Assembly (NCBI GenBank): GCA_963848955.1
Contig: CAWKFQ010000020.1
Location: 1-64,000 of the forward strand
Direction of reading: 5' to 3'
Length of the DNA: 64,000 nucleotides
DNA from: DASUPK01 sp963848955
GTDB lineage: Bacteria > Actinomycetota > Thermoleophilia > Solirubrobacterales > 70-9
Shown: positions 8,098 to 17,059 of the stretch, piece by piece
How positions within the stretch are numbered: the stretch's first letter is position 1
Layout: each line of letters opens with the position of its first letter
Notes under the pieces: generated by a model
The model's input: only the letters and a program-made list of their open reading frames with translations
What the model was told of the DNA's origin: nothing
The model's database searches: none
Made by a program: the position numbers and the translations under genes

Positions 8098-9345
8098 ATG
8101 TCCACGCAGAGCAAGGCCACCGACGCAGCAACGCCCGCCGAGGACGGGGCAATCCGTCCCTTCAAAGTCGAGGTCTCGGAGGAGGAGCTGGACGACCTGC
8201 GCCGGCGGGTGGCAGCGTCGCGCCTGCCCAGCAGGGAGCTCGTCGAGGACCGCACACAGGGCGTGCAGAAGGCGACGGTGCAGGAGCTCATTCGCTACTG
8301 GGGTGGCGACTACGACATGAGCAGGCTCGCGGACAAGCTGAATGCCTTCCCACAGTTCGTGACGGAGATCGACGGCCTCGACATCCACTTCATTCATGTG
8401 AGGTCGCCTGAGGAGAACGCCCTGCCGCTGATCCTCACGCACGGCTGGCCCGGTTCCATCGTGGAGATGCTGGAAGTGATCGGCCCGCTCACGCGATCCG
8501 ACTTCGCACGGCGGTGACGCGGCCGATGCCTTCGACCTGGTCGTGCCCTCGATCCCCGGCTACGGCTTCTCGGCGCAGCCGGCGGAGGTCGGCTGGGACC
8601 CCGGCCACGTGGCGCAGGCCTGGGCGAAGCTGATGAAACGGCTCGGCTACGACCGCTACGTCGCCCAGGGGGGTGACCTCGGGGCTGCAGTCAGCGACAC
8701 CATGGCGCTCCAGGCGCCGGAGGGGCTGGCGGGCATTCACCTCAACTTCCTGAGGAGGCCCCCGAATCGAGCTCGTGGCGTCCGCCTTTGCCGGCGCGCC
8801 CGAGCCGGAGGGGCTCACAGAGGAGGAGCACAAGGCGCTCGAATCTCCTCAGCACGCAGTTCAAGAAGGGCTACATCGTCGAGCAGGGCCAGTCGCCTCA
8901 GTCGATCGGCTATTCGCTGACGGACTCGCCCGCCGGGCTGGCCGCCTGGATGCTCGACCACGACACCGACAGCCACGTGAAGATTTCGCGGGCCTTCGTC
9001 GACGGGAATCCCACGGGTGGCCTCACCCGCGACCACATCCTCGACAACATCACCCTCTACTGGGTGACGGCGACCGGGACCTCGGCAGCGCGCATGTACT
9101 GGGAGAGCCAGCGCGCCGCCGCTGCCGCTGCGGCGGCGGGGCAGACGCCACCCGAGACCTCGCTGCCGGTCGCCTTCACGGTGTTCCCCGGCGAGATCTA
9201 CAGGGCCCCGCGCAGCTGGGCCGAGAGGGTCTACCCGAACCTCATCTACTTCAACGAGGTCGAGCGGGGCGGCCACTTCGCGGCCTGGGAGGAGCCGGAG
9301 CTATTCACGACCGAGATGCGAGCCGCATTCAACTCACTGCGCTGA
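8098..9345 (+). CDS. Epoxide hydrolase (EHN + alpha/beta hydrolase), first of a tandem pair, frameshifted
   Basis: Hydrolyses an epoxide to a diol through an Asp nucleophile. N-terminal EHN lid domain: RPFKVEVSEEELDDLRRRV, YDMSRLADKLNAFPQFVTEI. Then HGWPGS (oxyanion hole, about residue 120), VPSIPGYGFSAQP, GGDLGAAVSD (nucleophile Asp after GG), the lid helices, AARMYWES (lid Tyr), and the catalytic His in ERGGHFAAWEEPELF. Three one-base shifts (about 8510, 8765 and 8850) must be repaired for a ~415-residue product. The second gene, 39 nt downstream, is about half identical by eye, so this is a local duplication. Confidence 0.85.
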
Positions 9346-9383
9346 CCCTCCAGGGTCGCGCGAACGAACGTCAGGAGAAACAG

Positions 9384-10587
9384 ATGGAATCCACAGCCTC
9401 GACCAAGTCGGCCACCACAGAAGACATTCGCCCGTTCACGTTCGAAGTCTCCGACGAGGAGCTCGAGGATCTGCGCAGCCGCATCGAGGCGACGAAGTGG
9501 CCCGACCGGGAGGTGGATCCCTCCCAGGGGGTGCAGCTCGAGACGATCCAGGCACTGGCCAGCTATTGGGGGACCGACTACGACTGGCGAAAGTTCGAGG
9601 AGCGCTTTGCGGCGCTGCCGCACTTCATCACCGAGATCGACGGGGTGAACATCCACTTCATCCACGTTCGCTCCGACAACGAGAATGCGCTGCCGTTGAT
9701 CGTCACGCACGGGTGGCCGGGCTCGACGGTCGAGCAGCTGAAGATCATCGATCCGCTCACCAAGCCCACGGAGCACGGTGCCAGCGCAGGCGACGCTTTC
9801 CATCTCGTGATCCCGTCGCTGCCCGGCCATGGGTTCTCGGGGAAGCCGACCGAGACCGGCTGGGACCCGATCCGCATCGCAAAGGCCTGGGCCGTGCTGA
9901 TGGAGCGCCTCGGCTATGACCGCTACGTCGCTCAGGGCGGCGACTGGGGCAATGCCGTCACCGAGCAGCTGGCCCTGCTGAAGCCCCCGGGACTGCTCGG
10001 CATCCACACCAACATGCCGGCGACGCTCTCGCCCGAGATCTCGAAGGGCGTTCAGTTGGGCGAGCCGGCGCCTGCGGACCTCTCGGCCGACGAGAAGGAG
10101 GCCTACGAGATCCTGGTCCACTTCTTCGCCACCGGCACCGGCTACGCGGGCGAGATGGGCAACCGGCCGCAGACGCTCTACGGCATCGTGGACTCGCCGA
10201 TCGGCCTGGCGGCCTGGATGCTCGATCACGACGAGGCCAGCTACAAGCTGATCGCGCGCGCCTTCGCCGGCAATCCCGGCGGCCTCTCGCGAGACGACGT
10301 GCTCGACAACGTCACCCACTACTGGCTGACGAACAGTGGGATCTCCTCGGCGCGGCTCTACTGGGAGAGCAAGTTCGGGCTTCTTCGACGTCAAGGGCGT
10401 CGAGCTCCCGGTCGGGCTCACGGTCTTCCCCGACGAGCTCTATCCGGCTCCGCGGAGCTGGGCGGAGAAGGCGTACCCGAAGCTCATCCACTACGGGGTG
10501 GCCGACGAGGGCGGCCACTTCGCCGCCTGGGAGCAGCCGCAGAAGTTGTCAGAGGAGGTTCGGGCGACCTTCAGGTCGCTGCGCTGA
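9384..10587 (+). CDS. Epoxide hydrolase, second of a tandem pair, frameshifted near 10380
   Basis: Same family and domain order as the preceding gene, about 400 residues: EHN domain RPFTFEVSDEELEDLRSRI, HGWPGSTVEQ, VIPSLPGHGFSGKP, nucleophile in QGGDWGNAVTEQ (canonical GGDWG), lid Tyr region SSARLYWES, and His in DEGGHFAAWEQPQKLSEEV. One shift in the GGGC run near 10378 separates the lid from the last 70 residues. ATG preceded by a purine-rich AGGAGAAAC. Together with the alpha/beta hydrolase that follows it forms a plausible epoxide/xenobiotic catabolic operon; natural substrate unknown. Confidence 0.87.
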
Positions 10588-10622
10588 TCGGCCAACAAGC
10601 TCGCTATTGAAAGGAAAAGAGC

Positions 10623-11357
10623 ATGCCTGACGCTACGAACAACCATGGCTCGCCGACCGTCGTGCTGGTGCACGGCGCGTTCGCCGACGCCTCCAGCTGG
10701 AACGGCGTGATCGAGAGGCTCCAAGGCAAGGGCGTGCAGGTCAAGGCGCCGGCCAACCCACTGCGGGGCATCGCCAGTGACTCCGCCTACATAGCCACCG
10801 TGTTCGACGAGACGCCGGGCCCGATCGTCGCGGTCGGTCACTCATACGGCGGCGCGGTGATCACAAATGCCGCCAAGCAGGCCAAGAACGTCGTCGGCCT
10901 CGTCTTCGTCGCCGCCTTCGCCCCGGACGAGGGGGAGCGTCTGGGCGAGGTGGAGGACGGGTCCAAGGACAGCGTCCTGAACAGCGCGCTCGTCCCGCAG
11001 CATTATCCGTCGGCGAACGGCGGTGAGCCGGCCGTCGAGTTCGCGATCGATCCCGCGAAGTTCCACGAGGCGTTCGCGGCCGACCTGCCAACCGCGCAGA
11101 CAGCGTTGATGGCCGCCACCCAGCGGCCCGTTGCTGAGCTGGGGTTCTCTGAGCCGTCGGGGCCACCCGCCTGGAAGGACCTGCCGTCCTGGGCCGTGGT
11201 CGCGACAGTCGACAAGGCGGCGGGCACCGATGTCATCCGAGCCGAGGCGGAGCGCGCCGGCGCGGCGATCACCGAGGTTCCGGGCTCCCACGTGATCATG
11301 GTCTCGGAGCCCGTGGTCGTGGCCGACGTGATCATGGAGGCGGTGGCGGCGGTCTAG
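10623..11357 (+). CDS. Alpha/beta hydrolase (salicylate-esterase/AHL-hydrolase-like)
   Basis: Intact 244-residue soluble hydrolase: VVLVHGAFADASSWNGVIE near the N-terminus (oxyanion hole HG), nucleophile elbow VGHSYGGAVI (Ser about residue 79), late acid in the VVATVDKAAG strand, and His in VPGSHVIMVSEP. This pattern (HGAFADASSW, GHSYGG, GSHVIM) is typical of small actinobacterial esterases annotated as plant methylesterase-like. GAAAGGAAAAG Shine-Dalgarno 4 nt before ATG. It follows the epoxide hydrolases by 35 nt, probably in the same transcript. Confidence 0.85.
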   Translation: MPDATNNHGSPTVVLVHGAFADASSWNGVIERLQGKGVQVKAPANPLRGIASDSAYIATVFDETPGPIVAVGHSYGGAVITNAAKQAKNVVGLVFVAAFAPDEGERLGEVEDGSKDSVLNSALVPQHYPSANGGEPAVEFAIDPAKFHEAFAADLPTAQTALMAATQRPVAELGFSEPSGPPAWKDLPSWAVVATVDKAAGTDVIRAEAERAGAAITEVPGSHVIMVSEPVVVADVIMEAVAAV

Positions 11358-11368
11358 CCCGCGGAATA

Positions 11369-12352
11369 ATGGCGTTCGGATCGGGGCAGTCGACGCGAGA
11401 GTTGCCGTCGTTCGACGGGGCGACCGCCTGGCTCAACTCGGAGCCGCTGACACCGGGCGGGCTCCGCGGCAAAGTGGTGCTGGTCGAGTTCTGCACGTAC
11501 TCGTGCGTCAACTGGCTGCGCACCGTGCCATACGTTCGCGCCTGGGACGAGCGATACCGCGACGACGGGCTGGTGGTGATCGGCGCGCACACCCCTGAGT
11601 TCGAGTTCGAGCACGACGTCGAGAGAATCCGCTCAGCCCTGGAGGAGATGGCTGTCCAGTATCCGATTGCAGTCGACAACGACTACGGCGTCTGGCGGGC
11701 GTTCGACAACAACTATTGGCCCGCCCTCTACTTCGCGGACGCGGACGGGCGACTACGGCATCACCACTACGGCGAGGAGGACTACGACGGGTCGGAGAGG
11801 GTCATTCAGCAGCTGCTCACCGAAGCCGGGGTCACCGGGATGGATGGCGGGCTGGTGTCGGTTGATGCCGGCGGGGTCTACGCGCCCGCCGACTGGGACA
11901 CCCTGGGCTCCCCGGAGACGTACGTGGGCTACGCCCGGGCGGCGGGCTTTGCGTCTCCAGGCGGCCTGGTGCGCGACCGCAGTCACGTCTACGAAGAGCC
12001 TCCTCACCTGGACCTCAACAACTGGTCGCTCTCAGGAGACTGGACGGCCGGAGCACAGCCGACTGAGCTGAACGAGCCCGGTGGCCGGATCACGCACCGC
12101 TTCCATGCGCGGGACGTGAATCTGGTGATGGGCGCCCGAGGCGGCGAGGGGTCGGTGGGCTTTCAGGTTCGGATCGACGGCGAGGCCCCGGGTGAGGGGC
12201 ACGGGCTGGATGTAGACGCCGAGGGCAACGGCACGGTCGCTGAGGAGCGCCTCTATCAGCTCGTCCGCCAGCCCGGAAACGATTCGGACCGGACGTTCGA
12301 GATCACGTTTCAGGACTCGGGGGTCCAGGCCTACGTGTTCACGTTCGGCTAG
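11369..12352 (+). CDS. Thioredoxin-fold protein with C-terminal beta domain (DipZ-C-like)
   Basis: Intact, 327 residues. N-terminal redoxin domain: LRGKVVLVEFCTYSCVNWLR (about residues 33-52), PYVRAWDERY, VIGAHTPEFEFEHD, VDNDYGVWRAFDNNYWPALY. The usual CxxC is absent; the motif reads CTYSCVNW, with the second Cys at the place of the single Cys in the family's WTYTCINW. The C-terminal half (THRFHARDVNLVMGA, GFQVRIDGEAPGEGHGLDVD) is the carbohydrate-binding-like domain seen after thioredoxin in mycobacterial DipZ. No signal peptide or membrane segments, so likely cytoplasmic. Lies 11 nt after the alpha/beta hydrolase. Confidence 0.8.
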   Translation: MAFGSGQSTRELPSFDGATAWLNSEPLTPGGLRGKVVLVEFCTYSCVNWLRTVPYVRAWDERYRDDGLVVIGAHTPEFEFEHDVERIRSALEEMAVQYPIAVDNDYGVWRAFDNNYWPALYFADADGRLRHHHYGEEDYDGSERVIQQLLTEAGVTGMDGGLVSVDAGGVYAPADWDTLGSPETYVGYARAAGFASPGGLVRDRSHVYEEPPHLDLNNWSLSGDWTAGAQPTELNEPGGRITHRFHARDVNLVMGARGGEGSVGFQVRIDGEAPGEGHGLDVDAEGNGTVAEERLYQLVRQPGNDSDRTFEITFQDSGVQAYVFTFG

Positions 12353-12364
12353 CGGTTCGCGAGG

Positions 12365-13579
12365 ATGATCGGCTCCGGGACCTTTCGCCTCGAGCCGCCA
12401 CGGCTGCGCACGATCGAGGAGTCCAGGAGCGAGCGCCACGCGACCTGGTACGAGCTCTTCTTCGACCTCGTCTTCGCCGCCGCCGTCGTCGAGCTCGCGA
12501 CGGCCCTGGCGGACGATCCGACGAGTGCCGTATTCGGCCGGTTCGCCGGCCTCTTCCTGGCGATCTCGTGGGCGTGGACGGGCTTCGCGGTCTACGCCAA
12601 CCGCTTCGACACCGACGACTTGATCTATCGGTTGATCAAGGCCGGCGCGGCGTTTGCCACGGCGGCCATCGCCATCGAGATCCCGCGGCTGATGGCGGGG
12701 GAGGGCGGGAGCATGGTGTTCGCCATCGGCTACGCCGTGGTGCGTCTCCTGCTGGTCGCCCTCTACGTGCGCGCCTGGCTCCACGTTCGCGGCGAGGGCC
12801 GCCGGTTGGTGGACATCTACATCGTCGCCTACACCTTCACGGCTTGCCTGTGGCTCGCGTCGACCCTCTTCCCGGCGCCGTCTCGCTTCATCCTCTGGGG
12901 CGTCGCCCTCGGTATCGAGCTATGCGTGCCGCCATTCGCCTGGCGCACGCTCGGACCCTCGCCCATCGTGGTGTCTCACCTCACGGAGCGCTTCGGCCAG
13001 TTCTTCATCGTCGTCCTCGGCCAGTCGGTTGCGGCGGTGGTGGCCGCGCTTGCCGGTTTCCAGTTCAGCTTCGAGGCCTGGGTGCTGGCGGGAGCCTGCT
13101 TCGTCACCGCGCTCTGCCTGTGGTGGATCTACTTCGATCTCACGGACACCTCGGTGGTGGGCCGCGGAACCCTCGGGCTGGTCTTCGTCTACGGACACTT
13201 CCCCCTGTATCCAGGGATCGCGGCGTTTGCGGCAGGTACGACACTGGCGATCACGAACGTGGACCAACCCGGCCTCGAGGCGGGCGCGCGCTGGGCACTT
13301 GCCGGAGGGCTCGCGGCCTTCGCTCTGGCGCTCGGCGTGCTGCACCTCGGGGCGGAGTGGACCTCGATGCAGGACCGCTCGTTCCTCGGCAGGCTCGTCC
13401 TGGTCGTGCTCCTGTTGGCGCTGGCGGCTTTCGGCGCCGCCCTGAGCCCACTCGTCTTCGTGCTCTTGGTTACGGCCGGCGTGCTGGCCCAGCTGCTCCT
13501 CGAGGCCTTCACCTTCCCGACCGGAGCGGCCTCGGTGCTCGAGCCTCCCGAACCGGCCCTGGAATCAGGCGGCGGCTAG
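12365..13579 (+). CDS. Low-temperature-requirement protein A (LtrA) family membrane protein
   Basis: Intact 404-residue polytopic membrane protein. It opens with the family signature SERHATWYELFFDLVFAAAV (about residues 24-43) and the paired WAWTGFAVYANRFDTDD, followed by about ten hydrophobic segments and a mid-protein LTERFGQFFIVVLGQSVAAV, a diagnostic LtrA stretch. Named from a Listeria mutant that fails to grow in the cold; the transported or sensed molecule is unknown. Starts 12 nt after the thioredoxin-fold gene, ending the plus-strand run. Confidence 0.9.
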   Translation: MIGSGTFRLEPPRLRTIEESRSERHATWYELFFDLVFAAAVVELATALADDPTSAVFGRFAGLFLAISWAWTGFAVYANRFDTDDLIYRLIKAGAAFATAAIAIEIPRLMAGEGGSMVFAIGYAVVRLLLVALYVRAWLHVRGEGRRLVDIYIVAYTFTACLWLASTLFPAPSRFILWGVALGIELCVPPFAWRTLGPSPIVVSHLTERFGQFFIVVLGQSVAAVVAALAGFQFSFEAWVLAGACFVTALCLWWIYFDLTDTSVVGRGTLGLVFVYGHFPLYPGIAAFAAGTTLAITNVDQPGLEAGARWALAGGLAAFALALGVLHLGAEWTSMQDRSFLGRLVLVVLLLALAAFGAALSPLVFVLLVTAGVLAQLLLEAFTFPTGAASVLEPPEPALESGGG

Positions 13580-13624
13580 CAGCGAAAGATCGCTCCCCGA
13601 GCGGGTCGTCGCTTTCCCTGAGTT

Positions 13625-14393
13625 CTATTTCTTCTTCGGGGCGTCCTGGACGAGCGTGTTGTTGCCCGGGCCGCCGTTGAGGCGATCCTTGCCCGGGCCG
13701 CCGATCAGCTCATCGGCGCCCGGGCCGCCGAAGAGGCGGTCCATCCCCGGGCCCGCGCCGAGGAGGTCGGTGCCGGCACCGCCGATCAGGACGTCGTCCC
13801 CGGTGTTGCCGCTCAGCAGGTCGTCATCCGCGCCGGAGTTGAGCTTGTCGTCCCCGGAGTTGCCGATCAGGATGTCGCGGCCGGCGAAGCTCGTCACGTT
13901 GTCATTCCCGCTCCCGCCGGTGATCTGGTCCCGCAGGGCGCCGCCCCTCACCCGGTCATCGTCCCGTCCCGGCCAGGATGAGGTTGAAGCAGGAGCCGCC
14001 GCCCGCGTAGCGATCGTCGCCCGAGCCGAGCGCGGCCCCACACCCGGTGCCGTGACCGAAGCCACCGGGGAGGTCCCTCTGGCCGAAGCCCCGGTTGGCG
14101 CCAACACCGGAGAGATCGACTCGGTCGTTCCCGGCGCCGGTCAGCGCATCGACCTCGGAGATGCGAGAACAGGCGACCGGCCCCGTCCGGGGGTTCTTGC
14201 CGTTCACCTTCACCAGTCCCGCGGCGCAGACGACCTTCGCCCGGTCGGACGCCTTGCCTCCCCGTACGACGAGGAGGGACCCACTGACGGATGAGCGAAC
14301 CTTCGCGTGAGCCGTGCCCACCGGGACGGCGAGCGCCGTGGCCACGAGGGCGACGGGCAGGATCAGGCGCACGGTTGGGCGGGGGCTGCGCAC
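13625..14393 (-). CDS. Secreted RTX-like (hemolysin-type Ca-binding repeat) protein, frameshifted near 13970
   Basis: Signal peptide VRLILPVALVATALAVPVGT with AHA cleavage site, a short N-terminal domain with C-x-C spaced cysteines, then tandem glycine/aspartate nonapeptide repeats read after a shift near 13970: GGSGNDNVTSF, GRDILIGNSGDDKLNSG, ADDDLLSGNTGDDVLIGG, GMDRLFGGPGADELIGG, KDRLNGGPGNNTL. These GGxGxDxLx turns bind Ca2+ in a parallel beta-roll. It ends DAPKKK, with no type I secretion signal evident, as is common in Gram-positive forms. Start taken as GTG at 14393 (a TTG at 14399 is equally possible). Confidence 0.7.
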
Positions 14394-14460
14394 GGGCAAT
14401 GAATGAACACGGGGAGCATCTCGAAGTAGCTGAGTCGACGCAGCGTGGGGGGCGAAGAGC

Positions 14461-14502
14461 GGAGCGCTCCACCTTGGGGTCCATATGGGACCCCCAGATG
14501 GA
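14461..14502 (+). repeat. Left repeat block: palindrome GGAGCGCTCC plus GGTCC-N5-GGACC element
   Basis: 14461-14475 is GGAGCGCTCCACCTT, containing a 10-bp perfect palindrome. 14476-14502 opens with the perfect inverted repeat GGGGTCC-ATATG-GGACCCC; the ATG in its loop (14485) is the start codon of the following gene. Both modules recur after that gene in swapped order (15387-15425). Confidence 0.7.
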
Positions 14503-15378
14503 TCAGTCGACGAACTGATCGCTCGAATCGCCGAGCGCACTCACGGAGTCGTCACTCGGAAAAACCTGCTGGGGAAGGGGGTGACTTCGAAGGAGATCAA
14601 GCGTCGGCTGCGGCGAGGCTCTCTACATCGGGTGCACCCAGGCGTATATCGCGTCGGGCACAAAGCCCCGAGCGTCGAAGCCCGATACCTCGCTGCCGTC
14701 ATGGCGTGCGGGGACGGCGCCCTCTTGGCTGCCCGTCCTGCGGCCTTCCTCTGGAAGGTGGTGAAGTGCTCGCCGCCCGCTCCCGAGGTGATCGCACTGG
14801 TCAAGCGACGCGTGCCTGGCGTCGTCACCCATCGCGTCCGTCGGATCGACCGTGACGACGCAACAACCTGCCGTGGGATTCCGGTGACGACCGTTCCGCG
14901 CACCCTTGTCGACCTCGCGGGAGTCCTTCCCGAGCAGGTCCTGTCGCGTGCCTGCCACGAAGCGGAAATACTCCACCAGACGACGCCGGCCCATGTCGAG
15001 GCTGTTCTGGCGCGCCTGCCGACGCGCAAGGGCGCCGGGACTCTGAGGCGAATTCTCCTTGGCGAGGTCCGCGTGACTCTCAGCCGGCTCGAGTCCGCGT
15101 TCATCGGCCTGTTGAGGAAGATGAATCTGCCGCTTCCTGAAACGAACCGCCTCACCGGCGGGCGTAGAGTCGATTGTCGCTGGCCGGCGGATTGCCTCAC
15201 CGTGGAGCTCGATAGCTACCGGTATCACCGCTCACGCCACGCGTGGAATGCAGACAGGGACCGAGAGAGGGAGGCCTACGCGCGGGGAGATCAATTTCGG
15301 CGCTACACCTGGGCCGACGTCTTCGATGATCCAACCCTGATGTTGCGTGAGCTCCGAACCCTGCTCAGCAAGGACTGA
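14485..15378 (+). CDS. AbiEi-type winged-helix + DUF559 (Vsr-like nuclease fold) protein
   Basis: Intact, 297 residues. The N-terminal ~90 residues are an AbiEi_4-type winged helix: ELIARIAERTHGVVTRKNLL, VTSKEIKRRLRRGSLHRVHP, GVYRVGHKAPS. The middle has the family's TVPRTLVDLAGVLP. The C-terminal ~100 residues are DUF559-like: LSRLESAFIGLLRKMNLPLP, RRVDCRWPADCLTVELDSYR (D and E of a PD-(D/E)XK/Vsr-like core), YHRSRHAWNADRDREREAYA. AbiEi proteins are autorepressing antitoxins of type IV abortive-infection systems; no AbiEii-like toxin is adjacent, so this is a stand-alone fusion. Its start codon lies inside a palindrome and the gene is bracketed by repeats. A homolog is at 46158-47116. Confidence 0.8.
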   Translation: MGPPDGSVDELIARIAERTHGVVTRKNLLGKGVTSKEIKRRLRRGSLHRVHPGVYRVGHKAPSVEARYLAAVMACGDGALLAARPAAFLWKVVKCSPPAPEVIALVKRRVPGVVTHRVRRIDRDDATTCRGIPVTTVPRTLVDLAGVLPEQVLSRACHEAEILHQTTPAHVEAVLARLPTRKGAGTLRRILLGEVRVTLSRLESAFIGLLRKMNLPLPETNRLTGGRRVDCRWPADCLTVELDSYRYHRSRHAWNADRDREREAYARGDQFRRYTWADVFDDPTLMLRELRTLLSKD

Positions 15379-15386
15379 TCCACATA

Positions 15387-15425
15387 GGGGTCCGTATCGG
15401 ACCGCTGGATGGAGCGCTCCACCTT
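15387..15425 (+). repeat. Right repeat block: GGTCC-N5-GGACC element plus palindrome GGAGCGCTCC
   Basis: 15387-15413 matches the left element at 14476-14502 at 22 of 27 positions, with the GGTCC/GGACC arms conserved and the loop changed. It overlaps by 3 bases an exact copy (15411-15425) of the 15-mer at 14461-14475. Element order is reversed relative to the left block. Confidence 0.7.
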
Positions 15426-15464
15426 CAGACCGCCCCTCTTCGGGCCGCCGACCCGACCGCGCGC

Positions 15465-15783
15465 CTACTCCCCCGCGATCAGGGTGTGCCAGACCGGCAG
15501 GACCGGCTTGTTGTAGTAGTTGACCGCCTGCCTCGCGGAGGGCGGAGACCTCGTCCGAGTACCAGTAGCGGTCCCAGTCATCGTGGTTCTCCCAGAGGGA
15601 CGCCTGGCGGAAGTGGAGCGGGTCCTCGACGTTGCGGGTCAGCGACCAGCCCTTGGCGCCGAAGGCCATGGCGCGGGCGGCCGCCGGTTCCCAGATCTCA
15701 TACCACTGCTCCGCCCGGAACGGGTTGACGTGCCACTCGACGTAAACGATCTCCAGGCGGCCGTTCGTGGAGCCCTCGGCCAT
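15465..15783 (-). CDS. Small alpha/beta-barrel (ABM-like) protein translationally coupled to ccr, frameshifted near 15530
   Basis: About 105 residues: LEIVYVEWHVNPFRAEQWYE, PAAARAMAFGAKGWSLTRN, DPLHFRQASLWENHDDWDRY, WYSDEVSALREA, then after a one-base shift VNYYNKPVLPVWHTLIAGE. The strand-helix pattern and WEN/HFRQ residues fit a dimeric ferredoxin-like (antibiotic-biosynthesis-monooxygenase-type) fold. Its ATG overlaps the ccr stop (ATGA), so it is translated together with crotonyl-CoA carboxylase/reductase. No known function; coupling suggests a partner or repair role for Ccr, which is inference. Confidence 0.7.
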
Positions 15784-17048
15784 CAGGCGCCAACCTCAGC
15801 ACGGATCGCGCCCGGGCCCTCCTCGACCTTGCCCTCCTCCTCGCTGGTGGCCCCGACCAGGATGGAGATCTTGCCGAGGTGCTTGTTCTCGTGAAGGAGC
15901 TGGTGTGCCTCGGCCACGCCGTCGAAGCCCATCACGCGCCAGAGCACCGGCTGGATCTTGCCGGCGGCCATCAGCTCGTTCGCGCGCCAGCACTCGTACG
16001 CGTTGGCGAAGTGCGAGCCGATGATCTGCTTCTGGCGCATCCACAGGTAGCGGACGTCGAAGTCCAGCGTGTAGCCCGAGGTCGCACCGCAGATCACGAC
16101 CTTCCCGAACGGCTTCACGACGAAGACGGAGGTCGGGAAGGTCGCCTGGCCGACGTGCTCGAAGACGATGTCGGGCGAGTCCCCGAGGATCTCCTTGACC
16201 TTCTTCGCGAAGCCGCGCGCCTCCTTGAAACGGGCCTTCTCGGCCTCGCGGTCCTGAAGGTTCTCGTTCGTCCGCATCATGCCGGCGAACTCGTTGCGGT
16301 TGATGTAGTCGACCGCGCCGAGCCGCTTGACCAGCTCGCCCTTCTCGTCGGAGGAGACGACGCCGATGGCGTTCGCGCCGGACGGCCTTGCAGAGCTGGG
16401 TGGCGAAGACGCCGAGCCCGCCGGCGGCGCCCCAGATCAGGACGTTGTGCCCCGCCTGGAGCTTGCACTGGTCGATCAGCATCCGGTAGGCGGTGAAGTA
16501 GGTCAGCCCGTAGGCGGAGGACTCTCGGCCCAGGAGAGGTTCTGAGGACGCGGCAGCAGCTGCTGCGCCTGCACCTTCGTGAACTGGGCGAAGGAGCCCC
16601 AGGTCGTCTCGTAGCCCCAGATCTCCTGGCTGGGCGCAGCGAGTGGGTCGAGGCCGTGCACCTCGACGTCCTCGTAGGAGGCCTGGTTGCAGTGGATGAC
16701 CACCTCGTCGCCGGGCTTCCACTTGGTGACGCCCTCGCCGACCTTCCAGACGATCCCCGAAGCGTCGGAACCGCCGATGTGGTGGCCGTACTGCTCGTGG
16801 TCGCCGTAGCCGAAGACCGAGACGGGCTTGCCGAGCGCGGCCCAGACGTTGTTGAAGTTGACGCCGGCCGCCATCACGCGGACGATCACCTCGAAGGCGC
16901 CGGGCTCAGGAACGTCGATCTCCTCGACCTGGAAGGCGTCCTTGGGCTCGCCCTCGCGCTCGGGGCGGATCACCCAGGCGGCCATCTTCTCGGGCAGCTC
17001 GCCCGGCTGGACATCGAGCTTCGATACGTCGGCGATCTCTACGGCCAA
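15783..17048 (-). CDS. ccr: Crotonyl-CoA carboxylase/reductase, frameshifted twice
   Basis: Zinc-free MDR-family enzyme that reductively carboxylates crotonyl-CoA to (2S)-ethylmalonyl-CoA with NADPH and CO2; it defines the ethylmalonyl-CoA pathway. Seen: FQVEEIDVPEPGAFEVIVRV, AAGVNFNNVWAALGKPVSVF, HHIGGSDASGIVWKVGEGV, EIWGYETTWGSFAQF, SSAYGLTYFTAYRMLIDQ, NVLIWGAAGGLGVFATQL, and the Ccr-specific PDIVFEHVGQATFPTSVFVV, KVVICGATSGYTLDFDVRYLW and IIGSHFANAYECWRANEL. About 421 residues when repaired, the family length. Shifts lie near 16530 and 16385. TTG start at 17048 is preceded by GGGAG; hairpin element copy B lies 12 nt further upstream. Its stop overlaps the next gene. Confidence 0.92.
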
Positions 17049-17059
17049 TGTGACTCCCG

